Positions 1-11,603 of a stretch of DNA of 64,000 nucleotides are shown one piece after another. The translations under genes were made by a program, and so were the position numbers. The stretch is from Syntrophus gentianae (GTDB taxonomy: Bacteria; Desulfobacterota; Syntrophia; Syntrophales; Syntrophaceae). Within the stretch, counting starts at the first letter, position 1. Each line of letters begins with the position of its first letter. The stretch is from positions 1 through 64,000 of the forward strand of contig NZ_FOBS01000002.1 of NCBI RefSeq assembly GCF_900109885.1, written 5' to 3'. Under the pieces are notes generated by a model. It saw nothing but the letters and a program-made list of their open reading frames with translations. It had not been told where the DNA came from and made no database searches.

Positions 1-22
1 CACTGCTGTCCCAATGTTAGTT
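1..22. repeat. Left terminal inverted repeat of the IS
   Basis: Its reverse complement matches 1304-1325 at about 18 of 22 positions. The first five bases (cactg) and the block tgtcccaa are identical at both ends. Confidence 0.75.
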
Positions 23-1183
23 GAATAAATTCAATTGGTTGCTTACCTGTATGTCATGATTTGTGTAGGTTGCATTTGAAAGTGCCTGTAAAATGGGCTT
101 TTTCTCGAAAAGGGTTACGCTCAGAACCTGTAAAATTGTGTAGAGACTTTGGTCGAGATTCAGGGATTTCTTGACGATAGCAACAAGGACGTAAACGGAG
201 ATGGCGATCCAGACTTGAGTCTTCACGGCGTTTTCGGTGGTGCCATAGAAAGCCTTGATCATGAGATGTTGCTTGATCCACTTGAAAAACAGCTCCACCT
301 GCCATCGGCAACGATAGAGATCGGCAATCGTTTTGGCCGGCAGGACAAAATTGTTGGTTAAAAACACGAGACTTTGATTGTTCTTTGAATCGAGGTATCC
401 AATACGACGGAGTTTTTCCGGGTAATCTTTCTTTGCGTAGTAGCCCTTTAGGGTAACGATCTGGTCGAACTGGACGCCTTGGGATTTGTCGACGGGATTG
501 GAATAAAGGCGTTTGCGGCTGAAGTTCCTCTTTGTCCGGGTAACGAAGAAAGCCAAATTTTGATGGATTTTGTACAGACGCGCAAAATCGAGGTAACCTC
601 GATCCATGACGTAGATGGCCCCGGCTTCGATGATCAAGTTGTCCAGGATATTGACATCGTGGACTTTCCCTGTGGTAATGATCACCACTGAAGGGATGTT
701 GCCGCGCAGATCCAGCAGAGTATGGAGTTTTATCGCACCCTTCCGTTTCCGGAACTCCGCCCAAGGGAAAAGGGCCAGACAAAGGTCGATAGTAGTCGAG
801 TCCAAGGCGTAAACTGCTTGATCTAATTCGATACCGAAGGACTCTTCGGTATATAGTTTTCTGGCTCTTGTAATGAGGATTTGGGCAAAATCGGCATAAA
901 TCCGCCAATCCCTGGTTTGATTGGCATGGGCCAAGGTGTTCCGGGAAACCTTTCCCCGGATGCCCAGATGATAAAGTTTTGATTGGGTTGCTCTCAGGCA
1001 TGCCTCGATATCTCTCAGGCTCTCCCGGTAGGTAAGCTGGGCAAAGGCCATGCACAGGTACTGATCCCAACAGGAAAAACTTTTCATTTTGAAATTGCCA
1101 TTGTACCGATCGACACATTTTCGAAACTCGTATGCGGGGACAAATTCCATCAGTTGCGCAAAGATTGTTTTCCCGGAATTCAT
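17..1183 (-). CDS. IS4-family transposase
   Basis: This 388-aa DDE transposase catalyses cut-and-paste movement of the surrounding IS. The N-terminal ~75 residues resemble the DUF4372 domain that precedes DDE_Tnp_1 in one IS4 subgroup. The catalytic triad is visible: D128 in YALDST, D194 in YVMDRGY, and E297 in the YREK signature (Y290, R293, E297, K304), whose spacing is exactly the IS4 consensus. The frame is intact and the length is normal, so the element may still be active. The stop lies 16 bp from the left IS end and the start ~140 bp from the right end. A long open frame on the same strand in another register is a shadow of this gene. Confidence 0.93.
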   Translation of the reverse strand: MNSGKTIFAQLMEFVPAYEFRKCVDRYNGNFKMKSFSCWDQYLCMAFAQLTYRESLRDIEACLRATQSKLYHLGIRGKVSRNTLAHANQTRDWRIYADFAQILITRARKLYTEESFGIELDQAVYALDSTTIDLCLALFPWAEFRKRKGAIKLHTLLDLRGNIPSVVIITTGKVHDVNILDNLIIEAGAIYVMDRGYLDFARLYKIHQNLAFFVTRTKRNFSRKRLYSNPVDKSQGVQFDQIVTLKGYYAKKDYPEKLRRIGYLDSKNNQSLVFLTNNFVLPAKTIADLYRCRWQVELFFKWIKQHLMIKAFYGTTENAVKTQVWIAISVYVLVAIVKKSLNLDQSLYTILQVLSVTLFEKKPILQALSNATYTNHDIQVSNQLNLFN

Positions 1184-1303
1184 GTACTATCTCCTCTTTC
1201 ATTGATGCAGGAGACTGACACATCCGAGAAAAAATTTTCAAATCGATAAATGTCATTTTATTCTTTAAACTGTTGCATTTTCAAAAGTTACGGCATTTTC
1301 AAA

Positions 1304-1325
1304 AATCAACGTTGGGACACCAGTG
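1304..1325. repeat. Right terminal inverted repeat of the IS
   Basis: This is the partner of the left repeat at 1-22. It marks the junction with the flippase gene: bases left of 1326 are IS-derived and encode the final residues and stop codon of that gene. Confidence 0.75.
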
Positions 1326-2832
1326 CTCTTCTAACAATATTGATAAATGCCAACCTATCCTTGGCATTCATGATCACAAATGAATTGATTAAGAGTGCCA
1401 ATATGCCTCCAATCAAAGAAAACAGAATAAGTCTTGTCCAACAATCTATGTCAACAAGTAACCTAATAGTATATAGCATTGCAGTAATAATTGTAATTGC
1501 TAGTATTCCTTTAATAATATCATTATAGAATATGTTCCAACGTAAACCCAAGCACCGGGCAGCATATACGGGAGTAAATACGAGACTACGGACAGTACTT
1601 AGAATTGCGTAAACTGCAGGAATTATTATAATCCCCAAAGATGTTATTTTTAAAAGGACCGCTACCCCTAAAACGTTTGTGATTCCAGTCAATAATAGTA
1701 CAACCGATGGTATTTTCAGTTTGTTAGTCACCGTGAAGATATTATAGAGTGAATTAATACTACCGCTCACAAAAAGAACGCTTATAGTAATTACTGATAA
1801 CAGTTGCAAAAGATTTGCATCTTGCCCTGGTACCCATAGAGAATAAAAGATATCCCCGAATGCTATAAGACCTGCAATAGGAATGCTCACAAATACTCCC
1901 AATACTTTGATAGAAAATAAAATTTCATTAAGTAAACCACTATTATCTCGCTTCGCATATAAAATTGTAAATTGTGGGACAAATACAGAAACTAACATAG
2001 CAATTAATGACAGGATAAAATGAGGTATCGTTTGTACAATAGCTAAATATCCAGTCTCAGACGGACCAAGAAACACGTTTGCTATCAAAAGGCTAAGGCC
2101 ATTAAGCAATACGGTACTTAGTTGGTTTACCGAATTCCATATACCTGATCCGACCAATAACTTAACAACTTTTATATCAAAATTTTTCCACTTAATTTTT
2201 ATCTGAGCTAATAGTTTTTTTGTAAAATGGAAGTTAAAACTTGCCTCAATGATTACAACTACAACAGTGACGAAACCGACAATCGCAATATCTGGTTTAA
2301 AAATCGTAAAGAACAACAAGAGTAATACCGCCCGAAATATTGTCTGAGCTATTGTTATCCCAGAGCGTATATCCAGCCTATTTGTACAAAATGTCGCAAC
2401 CCCAAATACAGAGAATATAAGACTGATTATCGAAGACAATAAAATGAAAGCAAACAACAGTTTAACACTTGGCATAACCTCATCTGGGATAACTAAAAAA
2501 CTACCTAAGAAAACAACGATTAAAGTAGAAATCAAACCCAAAATTAAGCCCATAAAAAGATTAGAGAAAAAAATCGTACTGAAATATTTGTTTGCAGTAT
2601 CGCCGTCATTTTGGTGTATCTTAATGGTAATAAAACGAGCTGCCATCGAGTTCAGGGATGTTGTTAAAATAGCGAAATAACTTGTAAAATTGATGGCTAG
2701 CGGCATAAATCCATAAGCTTCGCGCCCCACCATGCGAATTAGATAAGGGGTGAGAAAAAAGGTAATACCAAAATTTATGCTGAAGCTGGCTATATTGGCA
2801 GCCATGTTAATAAATAGTTGTTTTCTACCCAC
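1306..2832 (-). CDS. Wzx-type polysaccharide flippase, 3' end replaced by IS
   Basis: This 508-aa multi-pass membrane protein is of the polysaccharide-export (MATE/MVF-like) class that flips lipid-linked O-antigen or exopolysaccharide repeat units across the inner membrane. About 12-14 hydrophobic helices are visible, beginning with a typical amphipathic start and the phrase LTPYLIRMVGREAYG. The family is usually 480-510 residues, so the protein is nearly full length. Its last five residues and the stop codon come from the IS right end (junction at 1325/1326), so the native C-terminus has been lost. The gene is very AT-rich compared with the epimerase genes upstream, a sign of horizontal origin. 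The start overlaps the stop of the glycosyltransferase by 8 bp, indicating translational coupling. Function as Wzx is inferred from topology and context. Confidence 0.85.
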   Translation of the reverse strand: MGRKQLFINMAANIASFSINFGITFFLTPYLIRMVGREAYGFMPLAINFTSYFAILTTSLNSMAARFITIKIHQNDGDTANKYFSTIFFSNLFMGLILGLISTLIVVFLGSFLVIPDEVMPSVKLLFAFILLSSIISLIFSVFGVATFCTNRLDIRSGITIAQTIFRAVLLLLFFTIFKPDIAIVGFVTVVVVIIEASFNFHFTKKLLAQIKIKWKNFDIKVVKLLVGSGIWNSVNQLSTVLLNGLSLLIANVFLGPSETGYLAIVQTIPHFILSLIAMLVSVFVPQFTILYAKRDNSGLLNEILFSIKVLGVFVSIPIAGLIAFGDIFYSLWVPGQDANLLQLLSVITISVLFVSGSINSLYNIFTVTNKLKIPSVVLLLTGITNVLGVAVLLKITSLGIIIIPAVYAILSTVRSLVFTPVYAARCLGLRWNIFYNDIIKGILAITIITAMLYTIRLLVDIDCWTRLILFSLIGGILALLINSFVIMNAKDRLAFINIVRRALVSQR

Positions 2833-3799
2833 GTAATTTTATCCTAATCTTCGTAACGCCTAGATAAAACGTGGGACTAAGATAAAAAAATAAATATTGC
2901 TTTAATATTTTGTACGATAAACCATTTTCTTTTATCATTTCAATGAACAAACTATTAAAATACCTTTTTATAGAATGAAGAATGTGATTATTATTAGAAA
3001 TTTCATTTCTCACTTTGAAGTAATAGGAGATCAACCGTAACCTATAGCTGTTGCATGCTTTATGATATAGTTCGGGCAAATTATTGTTTTTAAAAAAAAT
3101 CCTCCTTTGTTGGAAAGCTTCTAAAGCATCAAGTCTTTTTAGATTGAACTCCTTTCGCATAATACTATTATTTGATTGATAATAATAATATAATTTTATA
3201 TCAGTTTTAACTATTTTATTTGCCTTGTATAGTAATTTATATGTTGTAAATTCGTCTTCGTGAATTTTTCTCTCGGGGAACCTGATATCTTCAAACAATA
3301 CTTTTCTATATATTTTATTTACAGTGATAACTGTAGGCACGTATAATTCATTGTATAAATTATTAAGTGCATCTATATTAGTTAACACGCTTACTTGATT
3401 TGATGTTTTAGCTATCTCCATCTGCTGATCATCAATGATTATATATCCGCATTGTGATATATCCGCATCGTGTTTTTTTGCATTACTTAGTAATATTGAA
3501 TACATATCTTCGTTAATATAATCATCGCTATCTATAAATCCTATATATTGTCCTTTCGCTATATCGAGCCCTTGATTTCTTGCTGAACTAAGACCACCGT
3601 TTTCCTTATGTATAACTTTGATTCTTCTATCTTTTCCCGCATACTCATCACATATAACTCCACATCGATCTGGTGAACCATCATCCACCAAAATCAATTC
3701 GAAATCTCCATATGTCTGATTCAAAATTGATTCTATGCATTTACCTAAATAGGGTTCAACTTTATATACAGGAACAATAATGCTCAAACCAACTGACAT
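2825..3799 (-). CDS. Family 2 glycosyltransferase
   Basis: This 324-aa GT-A fold glycosyltransferase probably adds a sugar to a lipid-linked O-antigen or EPS repeat unit at the inner face of the membrane. It opens with the family hallmark LSIIVPVYKVEPYL, followed by LVDDGSPDRCG and the DxD-type IDSDDY nucleotide-sugar/metal motif. The C-terminal third is hydrophobic and basic, as in membrane-associated members. The chosen start (ATG at 3799) has a gaagg ribosome-binding site 7 nt upstream; an in-frame ATG 14 codons earlier adds an unconserved leader. It is very AT-rich, like the flippase it overlaps, and both probably arrived together. The donor and acceptor sugars cannot be read from the sequence. 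Confidence 0.88.
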   Translation of the reverse strand: MSVGLSIIVPVYKVEPYLGKCIESILNQTYGDFELILVDDGSPDRCGVICDEYAGKDRRIKVIHKENGGLSSARNQGLDIAKGQYIGFIDSDDYINEDMYSILLSNAKKHDADISQCGYIIIDDQQMEIAKTSNQVSVLTNIDALNNLYNELYVPTVITVNKIYRKVLFEDIRFPERKIHEDEFTTYKLLYKANKIVKTDIKLYYYYQSNNSIMRKEFNLKRLDALEAFQQRRIFFKNNNLPELYHKACNSYRLRLISYYFKVRNEISNNNHILHSIKRYFNSLFIEMIKENGLSYKILKQYLFFYLSPTFYLGVTKIRIKLRG

Positions 3800-3945
3800 A
3801 ACATAGCCTTCATAGACTGAAATTTCTGCATCACTACGCACGCGTAGTTTAAAAATTGTTTGATTCCCTACTCAGCACCCTATCCAATTTCAACCATCCA
3901 GATTTAATGTATGGTAGCATCAAAGATACGTGTTTTTCTCACTTT

Positions 3946-5115
3946 CTAACACAAAACGGCCACGATCCGCTCGGCGGTATGGCCATCCCAGATTGCGGGA
4001 CATTTACCCTGACGGATTCGACCCTCCAGAATCTTGCTGACTTCTGCTACGATTTTCTGTGGATCATCGTGGACCAGGACATTGGTTCCCTCAGTTACAG
4101 TAATGGGGCGTTCGGTCGAATCCCGGAGGGTGATGCAGGGGATATTGAGGACGGTGGTTTCTTCCTGGATGCCTCCCGAATCGGTCAGAACAACCTTGGC
4201 GTGAGACATGAGTTGAAGAAAGTCCAGATAACCCAGGGGTTCAAAACAGTGGATTTTTGGAATCCGGCCTTCATTATTTCCGTATTCGGCCGAGTCAATT
4301 GGTAAGGCGGAATGAAATAGAAAGGCTTCGTCCAGCCCGAAGGTGTTTACCTGCTTTCGGGTCCGGGGGTGCATGGGGAAAATAACCGGAATCTTTTTGG
4401 CCACATCAGACAGGCCCTCCAGGATTCTGCCAAATATTTCCCGGTCATCCACATTGGCCGGCCGATGCAGCGTCACCAAGGCATAGGGCATATCAACAAG
4501 ACCGAGAGAAGCGAGGATCTGTGTTTTTTTAGCCTGTTCCAGATTGAAAAGGAGACTGTCGATCATGATATCGCCAACGAGAAAGATCTTCTCCTTCGGG
4601 ATTCCTTCACCGAGAAGATGTTCATCTCCATCGGGCGATGGGGTAAAGAGATAGTCGGAGATGGCATCGGTGACGATCCGGTTGATCTCCTCCGGCATGG
4701 CCCGGTCGAAACTGCGCAGGCCTGCTTCCACATGGGCCACGGGAATGTGCAGTTTAGCAGCCGCAAGGGAGCAGGCCAGGGTGGAATTGACATCCCCTAC
4801 CACGATGACCAGATCGGGTTGTTCTTGGAGCAGGATCTTCTCAAACTCGATTAAAACCTTGCCCGTCTGCTCGCCATGGTTTCCGGACCCGACCCCCAGG
4901 TGGACGTCCGGCTCCGGCAGTTGGAGATCACGAAAGAAGGCATCGGACATGCGCACATCATAGTGCTGACCTGTATGGACGAGAAAGGGTTGAATCCGGT
5001 TGCCATTCTTTTCATTGTGTGCGGAAATGGCCCGGATCAACGGGGCGATCTTCATGAAATTCGGCCTGGCTCCAACCACCAGGATCCATTTGAGCGTATC
5101 AGTGCTTCTGTTCAA
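3946..5115 (-). CDS. wecB: UDP-N-acetylglucosamine 2-epimerase (non-hydrolysing)
   Basis: This 389-aa enzyme converts UDP-GlcNAc to UDP-ManNAc in the cytoplasm, feeding surface polysaccharide synthesis. Recognisable signatures in order are the N-terminal VVGARPNFMK, HTGQHYD, HVEAGLRSFDRAMPEE followed by NR, VTLHRPANVDD, and the UDP-binding DSGGIQEE near the C-terminus. The length is normal for WecB/MnaA. It sits between two nucleotide-sugar epimerase genes and the glycosyltransferase in one same-strand run and has the ordinary base composition of the chromosome, unlike the two genes after it. Confidence 0.93.
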   Translation of the reverse strand: MNRSTDTLKWILVVGARPNFMKIAPLIRAISAHNEKNGNRIQPFLVHTGQHYDVRMSDAFFRDLQLPEPDVHLGVGSGNHGEQTGKVLIEFEKILLQEQPDLVIVVGDVNSTLACSLAAAKLHIPVAHVEAGLRSFDRAMPEEINRIVTDAISDYLFTPSPDGDEHLLGEGIPKEKIFLVGDIMIDSLLFNLEQAKKTQILASLGLVDMPYALVTLHRPANVDDREIFGRILEGLSDVAKKIPVIFPMHPRTRKQVNTFGLDEAFLFHSALPIDSAEYGNNEGRIPKIHCFEPLGYLDFLQLMSHAKVVLTDSGGIQEETTVLNIPCITLRDSTERPITVTEGTNVLVHDDPQKIVAEVSKILEGRIRQGKCPAIWDGHTAERIVAVLC

Positions 5116-5137
5116 TGTATTTTCTCCCTCAAGTTAT

Positions 5138-6157
5138 TCACTCTTGTATGTAATACTCCCGATACCACTCCACAAATCGCCGGATTCCTTCCTCAACGGA
5201 GGTTGCCGGCTGAAAACCCACATCCCTCATCAGGTCATCCACATCGGCGTACGTGGCAGGGACATCGCCGGCCTGAAGGGGCAGGAGGTTCTTTTCTGCT
5301 TTTTTCCCCAGACAATTCTCCAATGCCTGAATAAACGTCATCAATTCCACTGGATTGTTGTTGCCGATATTGTAAATCTTATGCGGGGCATAACTGGTTC
5401 CGGGATCGGGATGAGCACCGCTCCAATCCGCATTGCCCTCAGGAAATCGATCCATCACCCGCACCACACCTTCGACGATGTCATCGATATAAGTAAAATC
5501 ACGCTGCATCTTTCCATAGTTAAAGACATCGATAGGTCGGCTTTCGAGAATCGCTTGAGTAAACAGGAAGAGGGCCATATCCGGTCGCCCCCAGGGACCG
5601 TAAACGGTAAAAAAGCGAAGGCCCGTGGCGGGAAGCCCATAGAGGCTTGAATAGGTGTGCGCCATCAGCTCATTGGCCTTCTTGGTGGCCGCATAGAGAG
5701 AAACGGGATGATCTACATTATGATGCACGGAGAAAGGCATCGCTGTGTTTGCACCATAAACGGAACTGGAGGAGGCGTAGACCAGGTGTCTAACCCCTGA
5801 GTGGCGGCACCCCTCTAGGATATTGATGAACCCGACGATATTGCTGTCTATGTAGGCATAGGGGTTAGTCAGGGAATAGCGCACCCCCGCTTGAGCGGCC
5901 AGGTTGACAACGATCTCGAAGTTTTCGTCAGCAAAGAGCTGGTGCAATTTATCCCTCTCTTCCAAGCCCTGGCGGATAAAACGGAAGTTAGAGAAGGGTG
6001 TCAGTCGGGATAGACGGGCCTCCTTCAAGCGTACATCGTAATAGTCGTTAAGGTTATCCAGGCCGATAACCTGGTTTCCTCCCATCAGCAGTCGCTGTGA
6101 CAGGTGAAAGCCGATAAAGCCTGCTGCACCAGTAACCAGTATTTTTTTCATTTGCAT
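5138..6157 (-). CDS. NAD-dependent epimerase, UDP-glucuronate 4-epimerase-like
   Basis: This 339-aa extended short-chain dehydrogenase most closely resembles bacterial UDP-glucuronate 4-epimerases, which make UDP-galacturonate. The Rossmann motif [10 protein letters not shown] is at the start. The active site shows YASSSSVYG and the Tyr-x3-Lys pair in [11 protein letters not shown], and [16 protein letters not shown] is typical of the UDP-GlcA epimerase branch. The [15 protein letters not shown] substrate-binding stretch is also typical. Start is either of two ATGs 6 nt apart (6157 or 6151) behind gaagag. It lies 22 bp before wecB and 42 bp after galE, in one probable operon. The exact substrate is inferred from family resemblance. 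Confidence 0.88.
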   Translation of the reverse strand: MQMKKILVTGAAGFIGFHLSQRLLMGGNQVIGLDNLNDYYDVRLKEARLSRLTPFSNFRFIRQGLEERDKLHQLFADENFEIVVNLAAQAGVRYSLTNPYAYIDSNIVGFINILEGCRHSGVRHLVYASSSSVYGANTAMPFSVHHNVDHPVSLYAATKKANELMAHTYSSLYGLPATGLRFFTVYGPWGRPDMALFLFTQAILESRPIDVFNYGKMQRDFTYIDDIVEGVVRVMDRFPEGNADWSGAHPDPGTSYAPHKIYNIGNNNPVELMTFIQALENCLGKKAEKNLLPLQAGDVPATYADVDDLMRDVGFQPATSVEEGIRRFVEWYREYYIQE

Positions 6158-6199
6158 TATCTCTTCAATTTCATTTTAGATTGAGCATTTCAACAGAGA

Positions 6200-8211
<2,012 letters not shown>

Positions 8212-8626
8212 GTCCGGATTTAAATTTTTCAGGGGAACTAAATAGTGTCTCGCACGGAGGCTGTTTTCGGTGATCCTTTAATTGTAGTCGCCTGGATTCC
8301 AAGAGGCTTGCGGATGCAGCTCCGCCCCTTAGATTCCATCAGTTCCATTCCGGAAGTTAGTTGCCGGCACGGACATTCGGCGATGCATGATTCAAGCCTT
8401 GCGTGCGGATTGCGCCCTTAAAAAAATTACATCCCCTGACCGGAGAAAAAGCGTTTTACCCTTAAGTAACTTTTTCGACAGAATTTTTACATGATCTTTA
8501 AAGAAGATGCAATCAGGTAATCAGGTATTATTACCCCTTTTATCCCTTAATCCAATATCCTCCACAGGATTAGAAGCTCTTAAGGATTATGGATAGAAAT
8601 AAAAAAGTGCAGGTGGAAGGAGGAAA
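8212..8626. other. Intergenic region, no gene seen
   Basis: This is 415 bp between the Fic gene and a small Cys-rich gene, both on the minus strand. The right half is AT-rich. It contains a direct tandem repeat of aatcaggt (8511-8518 and 8519-8526). No convincing ORF, tRNA or terminator with a T-run was found. The promoter of the fic-galE operon is presumably in the left half. Confidence 0.4.
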
Positions 8627-8830
8627 TTAAATCTTGCCCTCCTGGACGAGACGAGCAAAATGCTCAAAAGAACGGTCATAGGTCGATTCTGCATCTATGG
8701 AAAAGCAGCAACCGGGAAGCTGGCGGCTTTTGAGGTGATAACGGATGCAATCGCAACATACCCCTTTGCGGGAGCAGGAATAATAACTACACAAACAGGC
8801 CTCTAGATTCTTTTCTTTTTTGCACTCCAT
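8627..8830 (-). CDS. Small cysteine-rich protein (DUF6485-like)
   Basis: This 67-aa protein has nine cysteines, eight of them in the first 42 residues (including CLCSYYSC, GVCCDCIRYH and LPGCCF). The pattern suits a metal- or cluster-binding domain. It resembles the family I recall as DUF6485, found in anaerobic bacteria, whose function is unknown. A gagga-type ribosome-binding site lies just before the ATG. It stands alone, flanked by about 400 bp and 285 bp without other genes, so it probably has its own promoter. A role in metal or redox handling would be guesswork. Confidence 0.7.
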   Translation of the reverse strand: MECKKEKNLEACLCSYYSCSRKGVCCDCIRYHLKSRQLPGCCFSIDAESTYDRSFEHFARLVQEGKI

Positions 8831-9115
8831 GCGATCCTCCTTTTCCTACAATTCCTTGATTCCCACAGACCGGGAGATGAAAGGTGTCATGGGTAGTTCA
8901 CGTGAAATTCCCCTTTTTAGAACTTTAGGGAAAGGCCTTCCTTTTGTCAAGTTAAAGGGAAAAAACAGGAAAAGAAAATCCGATGCTCGGATTGTTTTTA
9001 AGATTGACATTTGGTAACATCTATTAACCTTCTTTTGTAAGAACCAAATTGAAAGAGCGGAATCTTAACTAGCGGATCTCGTGCATAAAAAGAACAGAAA
9101 GGATGTTGAGAAGCC

Positions 9116-11590
9116 ATGTCAGATCTTAAGTCTCTTTTAGCCATACCTCCGGAAAAACTTCGCTGGAAGCTGGATCCCCAGACACTTCCCTTTGAAACGA
9201 CAAGTGAACTCGACCCACTGCAGGAGATAATCGGCCAGGACAGGGCCCTGGAGGCGTTCCGTTTCGGTCTCGGTGTCCGGAAGGAAGGCTATAATGTGTT
9301 TGTCACGGGTTCAACCGGTACGGGCCGAATGACCACGGTCCTCAAAATTCTTCAGGAAATGGCCGGTAAAGAGATCATTCCCGACGACCTCTGCTACGTG
9401 TATAACTTCAAGAATTCGGAATCGCCGCGACTGCTGCGTTTTCCGGCAAAAATGGGACGGAAGTTCCGGGACGATGTCCACTCCTTTGTCGAAAACCTCA
9501 AAAAAGACGTCCCCATGCTCTTCGAGAGCGAAGACTACCTCACGATGAAGAAAGAAATCCTCGAAAAGTATGAGGAAAAGGGGAAACAGTTTTTCAAGGA
9601 TCTGGACGCCCGCGTCAAGGAGGAAGGCTTTGCCATCGTCCAGGTTCAGATAGGGCAGATGACGCGCCCGGTAGTCATGCCCATCGTCAACGATCAGCCG
9701 ACTCCCATGGAAAAGCTGGAAAGCATTGTCGAACGGGGGGAATATCCCCAGGAAAAGTACGATGCCATAAAAAACAAGCACCATCAGCTCACGGAACAGG
9801 TGGACCGCATCTTCATGGAGATCCGGGACATGCAGCGGGAAGTGCAGAAACAGCTGGAAGAGATGGATCGGTATGTCTTCCAGAAGAGCGTCACAAATCC
9901 GACGGACGAACTGAAGAAAAAGTATGACGATGAAAAGGTGCATGCCTATCTTGATGAAATGACTCAGGATATGGCAGACAATCTGAACGCCTTCCGCATG
10001 GGGCCCCAACAGCCGATGATGGCGGGGATGGCCCTTCCCATCGGCCAGGGGAATCCCTTTCTGCCTTACTCGGTGAATCTCCTCGTGGACAACGGCGACA
10101 CGGAAACCCAGCCCATTATCGTGGAAAATTATCCCAATTTTAAGAACCTCTTCGGCACCATCGAACGGGTGGTCGACCGCACGGGCATCTGGACGACGGA
10201 TTTCAGCCGCATTCACGCCGGTTCCCTGTTGAAGGCCAACGGGGGCTTTCTCGTCATTAACCTTCTCGACGCCATTATGGAACCGGGGGTATGGCAGGGG
10301 TTGAAACGCGCCCTCAAGGCGAACTGCTTTGAACCGCAGACCTTCGACCCCTTCTACATCTTCACGACGGGCGGCATGACGCCCGAACCGATTCCGCTGG
10401 ATCTGAAGGTTGTGGTGATCAGCAATGCCTACCTTTACTATCTGTTGAATGCCTATGATGAGGACACCCGCAAGATCTTCAAGGTCCGGGCGGATTTCGC
10501 CAACACCATGGAATCCACGGAAGAGACGATCCGGCAGGTGGGTCGTTACATCCGGCTGAAAACCGATGAAGACGGCCTGAAACCTTTCGACCGGACGGCA
10601 GTCGCCGCAATCATCGAAGAGGCGGTGCGCATGACCGGGCGGAAGGAAAAAATCTCCACCCATCTCCTTTACATCGGGGAACTGCTCGTGGAGGCGGATT
10701 TCCGGGCGCAGCAGGAGGGCATAGATATCGTTTCGGCCCGCCACGTCGAACAGGCCATTCGGTCCCGGATCTACCGTTCCAATCTTATCGAGGAACAGAT
10801 TCAGGAAATGATCGACCGGGGAACCCTGCTCATCGACACGGAAGGGGCCGTCGTCGGCCAGATCAACGGCCTGTCCGTTTATATGCTGGGCGACTACGCC
10901 TTCGGGAAACCCACGCGTATCACCTCCGTCACCTCCATGGGCCGGGGCGGGGTGATCAATATCGAACGGGAAGCGGATCTTTCGGGAAACACGCACAACA
11001 AGGGGGTACTCATCCTGAGCGGTTATCTGCGGCGGAAATACGCCCAGAAAAAGCCCCTGAGCATGACGGCAAGCCTCGCCTTCGAGCAATCCTACTCCGG
11101 CGTCGACGGGGACAGCGCTTCATCCACCGAGATCTACGCCATCCTGTCGAGCCTCTCCGGCTGCCCCCTCCGCCAGGATCTGGCCGTGACCGGCTCCGTC
11201 AATCAGAAGGGTGAGATTCAGGCCATCGGGGGCGTCAATGAGAAGATCGAAGGCTTTTTCGACTGCTGCCGGGCAAAAAAACTGACCAGTACGCAGGGCG
11301 TTCTGATTCCGGCCAGCAATGAACAGGACCTCATGCTGCGCGCAGATGTCATCGAGGCCGTCGCCCGCGGGGAATTTTCCATCTACCGCGTCCATACCGT
11401 CGACCAGGGGATCGAGCTCCTCACCGGAATCCCGGCCGGCGAACCCGATGCTGAGGGCGTCTATCCGGAAGGAACGATCCACGCCCGCGTTCACGCAAAA
11501 CTGGACGAACTGGCGAAGGGCTTGAAGGAATTCGGAGAGGAAGAGGAAGAAAAGAAAAACAACACCAAGGACAAGTGCCAACGTTGTTGA
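9116..11590 (+). CDS. Lon-like ATP-dependent protease (LonB/YcbZ-type, COG1067)
   Basis: This 824-aa protein combines an N-terminal AAA-like module with a C-terminal Lon-type protease domain. The P-loop region reads VTGSTGTGRM, with Arg71 where Lys is usual; from memory this change recurs in this branch of Lon-like proteins. The middle (about 160-320) is a helical, charged insertion. The protease domain has the Ser-Lys dyad: Ser667 in GDSASS and Lys710 in NEKIEGFF, 43 residues apart exactly as in Lon. It probably degrades damaged proteins in the cytoplasm. It begins a four-gene run with Hsp20 13 bp downstream, which suits a stress role. The ATG at 9116 follows an agaagcc sequence, with aaagga farther upstream. 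Confidence 0.9.
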   Translation: MSDLKSLLAIPPEKLRWKLDPQTLPFETTSELDPLQEIIGQDRALEAFRFGLGVRKEGYNVFVTGSTGTGRMTTVLKILQEMAGKEIIPDDLCYVYNFKNSESPRLLRFPAKMGRKFRDDVHSFVENLKKDVPMLFESEDYLTMKKEILEKYEEKGKQFFKDLDARVKEEGFAIVQVQIGQMTRPVVMPIVNDQPTPMEKLESIVERGEYPQEKYDAIKNKHHQLTEQVDRIFMEIRDMQREVQKQLEEMDRYVFQKSVTNPTDELKKKYDDEKVHAYLDEMTQDMADNLNAFRMGPQQPMMAGMALPIGQGNPFLPYSVNLLVDNGDTETQPIIVENYPNFKNLFGTIERVVDRTGIWTTDFSRIHAGSLLKANGGFLVINLLDAIMEPGVWQGLKRALKANCFEPQTFDPFYIFTTGGMTPEPIPLDLKVVVISNAYLYYLLNAYDEDTRKIFKVRADFANTMESTEETIRQVGRYIRLKTDEDGLKPFDRTAVAAIIEEAVRMTGRKEKISTHLLYIGELLVEADFRAQQEGIDIVSARHVEQAIRSRIYRSNLIEEQIQEMIDRGTLLIDTEGAVVGQINGLSVYMLGDYAFGKPTRITSVTSMGRGGVINIEREADLSGNTHNKGVLILSGYLRRKYAQKKPLSMTASLAFEQSYSGVDGDSASSTEIYAILSSLSGCPLRQDLAVTGSVNQKGEIQAIGGVNEKIEGFFDCCRAKKLTSTQGVLIPASNEQDLMLRADVIEAVARGEFSIYRVHTVDQGIELLTGIPAGEPDAEGVYPEGTIHARVHAKLDELAKGLKEFGEEEEEKKNNTKDKCQRC

Positions 11591-11603
11591 GGAGTTTTCA
11601 ACT

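Larger units (their letters stand above)
1..1325 (-). mobile_element. IS4-family insertion sequence (DUF4372/DDE_Tnp_1 type)
   Basis: The element carries one transposase gene and is bounded by imperfect terminal inverted repeats. The left end (1-22) starts cactgctgtcccaatg. The right end read inward from 1325 starts cactggtgtcccaacg, 14 of the first 16 bases matching, with weaker matching to about 22 bp. The right end sits inside the 3' end of the flippase gene and supplies its stop codon. The left flank is outside the window, so a target-site duplication cannot be checked, and a few bases of the left end could lie before position 1. It is a single copy in this window. Confidence 0.85.

Noticed and set aside
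54-1256. A 400-codon open frame on the same strand as the IS transposase, in another register
   Set aside because: It overlaps the intact DDE transposase almost entirely, has low-complexity Pro/Arg/Gly composition, and no recognisable motif.
8511-8526. Tandem aatcaggt copies as origin iterons
   Set aside because: Only two copies, no DnaA boxes or replication gene nearby.
9311-11089. A 592-codon antisense frame within the Lon-like protease gene
   Set aside because: It mirrors the coding pattern of the sense gene and has no ribosome-binding site or family motif. GC-rich genes often show such shadows.
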